Origin: Astrothelium macrocarpum
Taxonomy: Eukaryota; Ascomycota; Dothideomycetes; Trypetheliales; Trypetheliaceae
Assembly (NCBI GenBank): GCA_021030915.1
Contig: JAGEMR010000059.1
Span: 110,205 to 174,204 of the forward strand
DNA: 64,000 nt
Reading direction: 5' to 3'
Shown: in pieces, positions 57,274 to 64,000 of the stretch
Layout: each line of letters opens with the position of its first letter
How positions within the stretch are numbered: position 1 is the first letter of the stretch
Position numbers and translations under genes: made by a program
The notes under the pieces: generated by a model
Told to the model about the DNA's origin: nothing
Database searches by the model: none
The model's input: the letters and a program-made list of their open reading frames with translations, nothing else

Positions 57274-59993
57274 ATGTCATCTGATCTCAAGTCATGTACA
57301 ACAGTTGATTCGCTCATCTGAATGAAACATTTTTCATGGTCTAGCCTTTTGCTAATGCTACGCTAGGCACGGCACAGGCCGGAATCCGCTTCTTGGACGA
57401 ACAAGAGATAGACTTGTGGCAGATGCCCGCGTGTATTATAGTGAACATCAATTGCGAGATCTCGTTAGCGAAGACGATTGGATCAAAGGCGTACTCTACT
57501 TTCGCGACCCACAAGGTTTCCCCAAAGAGGTGGGAGAAAGCTTGCATATCCCTTCCTCCGATGGATCCAGCACCACCCTGTCCGTAACGTATTTGGACTT
57601 GAAGGCACTGGAGCGGTATGAAGAAAAGGATCGTTGGCTGAAATGGAAGAATCTATCTACAAACCACAAGTTTCTTGTAGCAACTTGCTCGCTGGCGGCG
57701 GTGACACAAGGTTGGGATCAATCGGCCATGAATGGAGCGAATCTTGGTTGGCCGATTGCACTGCATTTGCCAATCCCAGAGAACATGGAGAATTCTCCAG
57801 CATCCAGAAATACATGGCTCTTCGGACTAATCAATGGAGCTCCATTTTTACTAGGTTCAATCGTTGGGTTTCTCTTTACAGATCCCTTAAGCAACAGCAC
57901 AGGATTGCTGCGTTTTTTGAGGTTCGGGCGGCGTCATGTCTTGTTCCTCGCCGGTATTTGCAGCTTCAGTGCAATGCTGGGTTCTGCATTTGTGCAATCA
58001 TGGTCGCAACTACTCATCTGCAGGCTGCTGTTGGGGGTTGGTTTCGGTTCTAAGGCGTCAATTGTACCAATATTACTCTCAGAGACAGCGCCCTGGGACG
58101 TTAGAGGCATGATGGTGTCCTCCTGGCAGATGTTTGACGCTTTTGGTATCTTCCTTGGGTTCGCCGCGGATCTAGCCGTCTCCAGATTCAGTAGTCGCGA
58201 AGCCTGGAAATACATGTTTGGACTCGCGACAGTTCCTGCGTTCTTACTCTTTATTATGGTACCTTTTTGCGTTGAATCACCACGATGGCTTCTCAGGCAT
58301 GGCCATGTACAGGACGCTCTGAGGGCTCTACTTAAACTTCATGGCATGCCTACTTCGCTGATCGCTTGCGGCGACCTTCTTTATATTCATGAGTCCCTCT
58401 CCGAAGAAACCCAGTGGTTGGTTGGTCGGGCCGAGCAAATGAGAAGATGGCTGCACAGGAATGTTCCGCTGATTGAAGCAAAAAGGTCGTCTACTGGAGA
58501 GTTACAACGGCCATTTACAGAAAGTCACGAAAATGCAGTCCACCATGTGCCCAGCGCTAAATCTATGATTAGTAGCTCTGGGTTCCCTTTTCAAACGTCT
58601 AATCTCCATAACAGCGAACCAGCGCCATGGAGGATAAGATGGAGTACGATGTTGGCTACGCAAAGGATGAGAACGTGCGTACTTTGCGGCAAGTAAACGA
58701 GGTATCGTTACTAATGACATTGCCGATAGTGCTGTTTATGCCAGTATGGCCGTAATGATTTCTCAGCAAGCTTGTGGTGTCAGTGGAGTTGCCAGAAGAC
58801 TTGCTTTGCGTGCGCTAACGGATATCAGATCAACCTTTTCGCGTTGCTCTCATCAACGTTCTTCTTAGACACGGTTGCTCCTACACCAACTTCTGCGCCT
58901 GGAGACCTTCCGCAACACGACACCGAAGTGATACTGGCATTGAGTTTGACCTTTGGATTGACAAACTTCCTGTTTGTTTCAAGATATTCGGTTCGATTGG
59001 GATGTGATGCTGACAAAGTTGTAGATTTTGCTTCTTTGCATTCTGTTGCATTGATTGGAAGCGCAAAGCAGACGTTCCAAGGGAAGAACAGGGATTTCTG
59101 GCGCGTACCCTTCCAAAGAAAGTTATTAGAATCGTTAGTGACGCTTTCATCAGCCGAAAGACCTCCAATGCTAATGCTGCACAGGATCGTAGAACGCTTT
59201 TGAATGTTTCCTTTCCTCTGATGGCCGTATTTCTGCTTATTGGCGGGCTTGTGACAATCTCCAGTAGACCCATGAAGCTTTCCCACACTGTAGTTGGATT
59301 TCATTACCTCTTTTTTTACTTATTTACAGCTGTACGTCTTGCATATATGTCATATACAATCGACAAAGTTTCCGAGTTTAGTAGACTGACGTGAAACTAG
59401 GCATACTCCATTGGCGAGGGGCCAATGGCTTTTTTAATATCTGCTGAGGTATTTCCTCTCGTCAATCGAGAGATCGGGATGAGCTGTGGTGTAGGAAGCT
59501 CGCTCTACCCTAGCTTGACCGCAACTGAGTTAGTCAACAGGTGTTCTTCAACTTCATGGCCGCGGCATTCATTTCGATTTTCGCTCCAGTTATTGCCAAA
59601 GGATTGGGAGATACTAGACTCTTCGGACTATTTGCGTGAGTAGATTTTCACTCAGAAGCGTAGCCTAACTGATGGTGGGTGCTCATAGCGGGCTCAATAT
59701 TTTGTGTTGGATTGTTTGCTATGTATTCGTACCCGATACTCAGGAGATGTTTCTGGAAAAAATCACTGAACAACGTAAGTCTCGAATTCTGAGAGATCTA
59801 CATGCTATCACATCTTTCTGACAATTTGAAAGTCGAAGTAAGTGTGAAAGAAATGTTCATTTACCGTACAAAATCATTAGTTGAATTCTGGAAATCTTTG
59901 TTCAAAGATGTGCCTGAAGAGGATCGCCTTCCACCCCTGTATCGTTGGGTTGAAGACAGGCGCGTGCAACAGACGTCAAAATTGGATGAGTGA
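57274..59993 (+). pseudogene. sugar/inositol-transporter-like MFS gene, apparent frameshift near the start
   Basis: Inferred exons are 57274-57295, 57367-58674, 58730-58778, 58829-59137, 59185-59331, 59401-59490, 59541-59635, 59689-59774 and 59833-59993, with introns of 47-71 nt, several carrying TACTAAT or CTAAC branch sites. MFS sugar-porter marks are present: the GWDQSAMNGANLGWP first-helix region, the RFGRRHVLFLAG loop, RLLLGVGFGSKASIVPILLS with ETAPWDVRG, PESPR-like VESPRWLL, QQACGINLFALLSSTFF, SIGEGPMAFLISAEVFPL and FVPDTQEMFLEKI. In the second exon the first residues read AQAGIRFLDEQEIDL in one frame and VADARVYYSEHQLRD in the next; one missing G at about 57415 explains this. The segment 58985-59137 has no counterpart in sugar porters and may be intron. 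It would import a sugar or polyol across the plasma membrane if functional. Confidence 0.65.
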
Positions 59994-60060
59994 ACGAAAA
60001 AGATAATGTTCTTGGAACTATTAAGAGGGATATTGATATCCGTCATCGCTGTGAGGTAGA

Positions 60061-61666
60061 TCACACTTTAGATAGTTCCCATTCCATCCCATTTTCTATT
60101 GGGCTGAGACTGCGCCTTTTGTTATGTTTCCATGTCTTCCATTTCCAGAATATCAGTGTCAGCGCCGTAAGAGGAATGGCCAGACCAAAGTAAATCCAAA
60201 GCTGACGCGATGCTCTAATATGATCAGAGTTGGGATTAAAATAGAACAAGTTCATTCCGAGTACGGTCTTCCCCGAATGTCAGGATAATCATATTTGCAT
60301 TGAAAAGTAGGAAGTGATACTCACAGCAATAAATGAGAACGGCAGGTAGAAAAGAGTAACGAGGGTAATTACGCGGACATTCACCGAATCGTCCATCGTC
60401 GACCCGGCCAAGCTCGACATGTAGAGATTTTGCTGTTGCGCCGTGGCTTGATTCTTGAAATTGAGCATATCAGACACGACTTGCCCAGTAGTTTTCGTGC
60501 GCTGAACCAAACCGAGCAAATTTTCTTTGTACGCGCTCGCTTCGTGCGTAAAATTTGATAGGGACGTTTCTAGCACAACGGCCATTGAGCCAGTCAGATA
60601 GTCTCTATCACGAAGGATTTTTTCCATGGTATTGAGGCCTTGAGTCAGTCTTATCACCCCATTCAATATTGATTCAAGCGGAATAAGGCGGCTTTCTAGA
60701 TATCGTACTTGGGAGAGCGTGTTATAACTGAGTCGAAGAGGCTCATCAACGAAGGAAGTCGTGGCCGTTCTCCACTGAGACATCACGTTAGCACTACATG
60801 TTTGAAGAGATTCTGGGATGAAGAATACCTACTATAGGCTCAAGCACTTCTTCGAAGTGAAGCAGGTAAGCTCTTACGTCCGGGAGATGAGTTGATATCA
60901 GCATGTGATGCAGAAGCATTGGATTTGCTAGGCTCTCTGTCTTCGCTATCGAAGAGGGCCCCAGAAGCTCAACAAGGCTTTGCTCAAATCGAGAATCGGC
61001 CAGGGGACTAATTACGACAAATATGGACCGCTTTGTTGCAAAATCAAGATGATGATAAAGTCCAGTTTGTCGAATCCTCCACGGGCGGTCATTCTTTTGA
61101 GACTTCCTCTCCGCATACCTGTAGGCGTAACAAATCTCTTTGACGACATCAACCAGCTAATTTATTGAGACAAGAATTATTTCTTACCATACGAAGTCTT
61201 GGAATGGCGTGCTTGCACCGGTAAGCAGAAACCTTCTTCAGTCTGCTCATCACGGTCACGGAAACAGGAACACAGGTCCCAGAACTCAGGTAGAATTTCG
61301 TGCGCATCTACAATAGTATCCAATATTGACTGAGTTGCTTGTATCGGGCTCCAAGAGTGGGCTTGTCGCAAAAAACTTCACAAGCATTATGGGATGTCCT
61401 ATTGCTCATGACTTCTGACTTCAACTTACAAGATACGGGTGGCAAAGTTCTGCATTAAAGGATTTCTTATATAGTCCTGAAGACCTTTGTGGTGAGAAAA
61501 GATCTGGAAGGTTGTCTCGAGACCTGTGGCATTCTCGTCAGATAGGAAGATTAATAGAAAGGTGGCTGTTGATACCTCGTGGTGATTGGCGCAAATCCGC
61601 AATTGTCACGAACGAGTGCTTCTCATTTTCAACGCAGACCCTTGGCACTTCGGAGTACCGAGGCAT
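60061..61666 (-). CDS. fungal CorA-like divalent-cation transporter family protein
   Basis: Six exons: 61666-61576, 61523-61430, 61375-61188, 61137-60833, 60774-60325 and 60267-60061; introns are 50-58 nt and all phases agree, giving 444 residues. The C-terminal membrane pair with the CorA signature is intact: VNVRVITLVTLFYLPFSFIA joins across the last intron to TVLGMNLFYF (GMN motif), and a second helix (LWIYFGLAIPLTALTLIFW) follows. The N-terminal part has the fungal CorA-like blocks GLETTFQIFSHHKGLQDYI, then WSIRQT-like WRIRQTGLYHHLDFATKRSI, and a long coiled stalk (SRLIPLESILNGVIRLTQGL). The start is the first ATG in the exon. Shorter than many family members, but no core element is missing. 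Ion selectivity is unknown. It is convergent with the MFS gene, stops 67 bp apart. Confidence 0.85.
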
Positions 61667-61860
61667 GCAAAACTTTGAGCTGGCGGCAATAGATTCTGGA
61701 CAGTATAGGTGTTCCATGCTGCTATTGAGTAATGTGATGGTAAAGAGTGATAGAGATGCAAAGACTGGCTTGACGGATCGGGTTTAGGAGTGCGCCCCAG
61801 GTCCCGCACAGCCCTAGGTCGCGCACACTCGAATCAATTCTCAACACCAAGCATTCGAAC
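61667..61860. other. boundary sequence with GC-rich imperfect repeat
   Basis: The last normal-composition DNA before the AT-rich block. At about 61797-61830 two similar GC-rich units, CCAGGTCCCGCACAGC and CCTAGGTCGCGCACAC, lie side by side, followed by TCTCAACACCAAG. Confidence 0.5.
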
Positions 61861-64000
61861 CCAATTATCTCAACAATAGTATCGAATTATATAATTTTAT
61901 TTAGATGGATGAATAGCACAAATTCATAGATTTTGAATGAATTATTTTTTTTAATCTAAAAAACGTTATGATATTCGTTTTGACCTTTTCAGATGAATTT
62001 GATTAAAAGATACTTCTGTCTCATTTATAATCTTCTCATTCATTCGTATAATAATTCGAATATTTTTAGATATTTTTCATTGATTTGGCTGATTCTATTT
62101 ATTTTCACGAGATTCAATTTATAATTATTTATTCGCTATTCGCTATTCAGCAGCCTTCTATTTCCACTATTTTTGAATAATCTGTGCCTCCTTCCACTAT
62201 TATTGAATTTCCTCACAATCGTGTTTTCATTATATTTATAATTCAATTTTCATTTGTTTATTAATTTGTTATTGAATCTTATGAACTTTCTTTTATTAAA
62301 TTTGAAATTCTTCTACCTTTTTTTATTATTATTCTAATTCTCGAATATGAATAATTTTTTTGGAATTATAAAATTTTGAATTATTATATTCTTCAGATAT
62401 ATTTAATTATTTTTTTTTATCTAATCATTTTTTTTGATTTTTAAATATTTTTTTGAAATTCAAATTCTTTATTTTAAAAAAAAAATTATTTATATTTTAT
62501 TTTAAAATAAATATTTTTTATATATTTATTTTTTTTTATTTTATCGTATCTAATTTGAAATTAAATTTTTTATAGAATCGTTTTTATTATTTTATATTAA
62601 TTTGATTTGAAAAATCTGAATTTAAGAATCGTTTTAAATATAATTTGATCTGATATATATTGAATTGATCGAATATTTAAAATGGATTGAATGAATAAAA
62701 ATTTATTTTAAATCATTTATTAATAATATTTTTCATTATAAATGTTTTTTTAAATATTATTCAAAATAATAAAAAGAAATCAATTTTATTAAATGATAAT
62801 ATAACAGAAAAATATTGAAATCAGTCATTTAATTTAATATTATAATATTCCGCCAAAGATCTGAATAAATTCATGTTTAATGGCTGAAATCGATATATGA
62901 AATGAGAAAAATAAATAATAATAAAAATACATTATTTATGATAAAAATTAAAGAATTTTATAATAAAATGAGATTTATAATCATTAATTATAAATAATTT
63001 TTATTTAAAATTATTATTCGTTCTATTTTTAATATTTTTTTTGAAAATTTTAATAAATCAGTTAACGTATCTGCATAGCGAGCGGACCATCATAGCGAGC
63101 GGACCACCCGCACCCAACCGTACGAACTTTTCTTTTATCAACACAATAATACTTTATTATAATTATTAAAATTAATCGCTATTTTTTTTTTCAGAAATTA
63201 AAGAATTTATCTGATAGATTCCTGTATAATATTCAGATTATTTGTAATTATTATAATATCGTATACATAGATTCTTGCCATTTATACGACCATCCTTTTT
63301 ATATACATCATTTTTTCTAATTTCAATAATATCTTTTTATAATTATAATATATTTGTTTTTAAAATATTAAATAATCTATTAATATATAATCAAATTTTT
63401 TTAATTTTTCGATATTTATTTAATATTTCATTTATTGTATAAAAATTTTTATTTTTTATTTTTAATAATATCAATTCATATATTAATTTTAAAATATTTT
63501 TTATTTGAATATCAATTAAATTATATAATTAAATTAAAAAATTATTTTAATATTTTACGATTTTAAATTTCAAATTTATAGAATTTTATATTATATTTTT
63601 TATAATTTTAAATATATTTAAATTTATAAATATGATATTTATTAAATAAAAATTTAATGATATAAATATTTTAAATTTAAAATTCAATTAATTGATTATT
63701 TATTTTAAATCATATAAAATAAAATTAATTATTTGAAATTCTATTTATATATTTTTCTCATTCATTAAAATAAAAAATATTTTTTTAAAAATGAAAAAAA
63801 AATCATCTTTTATAATATATATAAATTAAAATCGTATTAAATATTCAATTTTTTTATTATATAAAATTTTTAAAAAATCAAAATATTTTATATCAAAAAA
63901 TTGAAAGATATATAATGAATATAAAAATATATAAAGAATAATAATATCCATTTTTTAATAATAATTATCGAATTTAAAAAAATAATGATTATTATATTCA
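61861..64000. other. AT-rich block (isochore-like, probably RIP-degraded repeat)
   Basis: About 2.1 kb composed almost entirely of A and T, with stops in every frame and no coding. It continues to the window edge. The composition changes abruptly just after the CorA-like gene. Such blocks in ascomycetes usually are transposons mutated by RIP; here no transposase could be recognised. Confidence 0.75.
63062..63127 (+). repeat. GC-containing island with two 16-17-bp direct repeats
   Basis: Two copies of CATAGCGAGCGGACCA (63074 and 63091) followed by CCCGCACCCAACCGTACGAAC, then a T-rich stretch and ATCAACACAAT. It is the only normal-GC sequence inside the AT-rich block and may be a transposon terminus. 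Confidence 0.75.

Noticed and set aside
61840..61865. Second TTCGAA-containing tRNA-like site
   Set aside because: Again no pairing T stem or acceptor stem can be drawn.

Overview
The window is nuclear DNA of a filamentous ascomycete (Pezizomycotina). Genes are split by short introns (45-104 nt, mostly 48-60) with GTRNGT-like donors and CTAAC/CTGAC-like branch sites. Core nuclear genes of fungal type (lysyl-tRNA synthetase, Cox15, Tim17) lie between fungal-specific families (HET, NACHT-ankyrin, HeLo-like/ubiquitin-like, BTB, fungal CorA-like). There is no operon structure or bacterial signal. I cannot place it below class. The AT-rich block at the right edge and several stops that are one C-to-T change from a sense codon suggest a genome with repeat-induced point mutation (RIP).

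Left accessory region (1 to about 20,740). It opens with a minus-strand gene of NOD-like-receptor architecture: membrane anchor, SesB-type alpha/beta hydrolase, NB-ARC and TPR, running off the left edge. Then come a two-helix membrane protein, a decayed stretch, and a very large plus-strand NACHT-ankyrin-ZZ protein of about 2,240 residues with roughly 38 ankyrin repeats. Ankyrin scraps, a Ser/Thr-rich gene, unrecognised fragments, two inverted-repeat structures and a coiled-coil pseudogene follow.

Central core region (about 20,950 to 46,800). It holds lysyl-tRNA synthetase (6 exons), a BTB protein, COX15, a long zinc-finger/protein-kinase/dsRBD-like protein, TIM17 (5 exons, one of 16 nt), a DmpA-type aminopeptidase, a phospholipase-D-superfamily protein, a HeLo-like plus ubiquitin-like-domain protein and a Ser/Arg-rich cysteine-pair protein. 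All have open reading frames once introns are removed. Two pairs are divergent (BTB/COX15 and kinase/TIM17) and two are convergent (KRS/BTB and aminopeptidase/PLD).

Right accessory region (about 46,800 to 64,000). After 2.5 kb without a gene comes a HET-domain gene with an apparent one-base frameshift, then a clearly dead gene with four stops and frame changes, a sugar-transporter-like MFS gene with an apparent frameshift near its start, and an intact 6-exon CorA-like cation transporter. The last 2.1 kb are extremely AT-rich and broken by one GC-containing island.

Taken together, housekeeping genes are flanked on both sides by NLR/HET-type self/non-self recognition modules and decaying or repetitive DNA. 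The items most worth follow-up are the NACHT-ANK-ZZ receptor, the kinase that joins zinc fingers to a dsRNA-binding-like fold, and the inverted repeat at 17721-17972 whose two arms encode the same peptide. All exon joins were made by eye from splice signals and reading phase; no similarity search was run.
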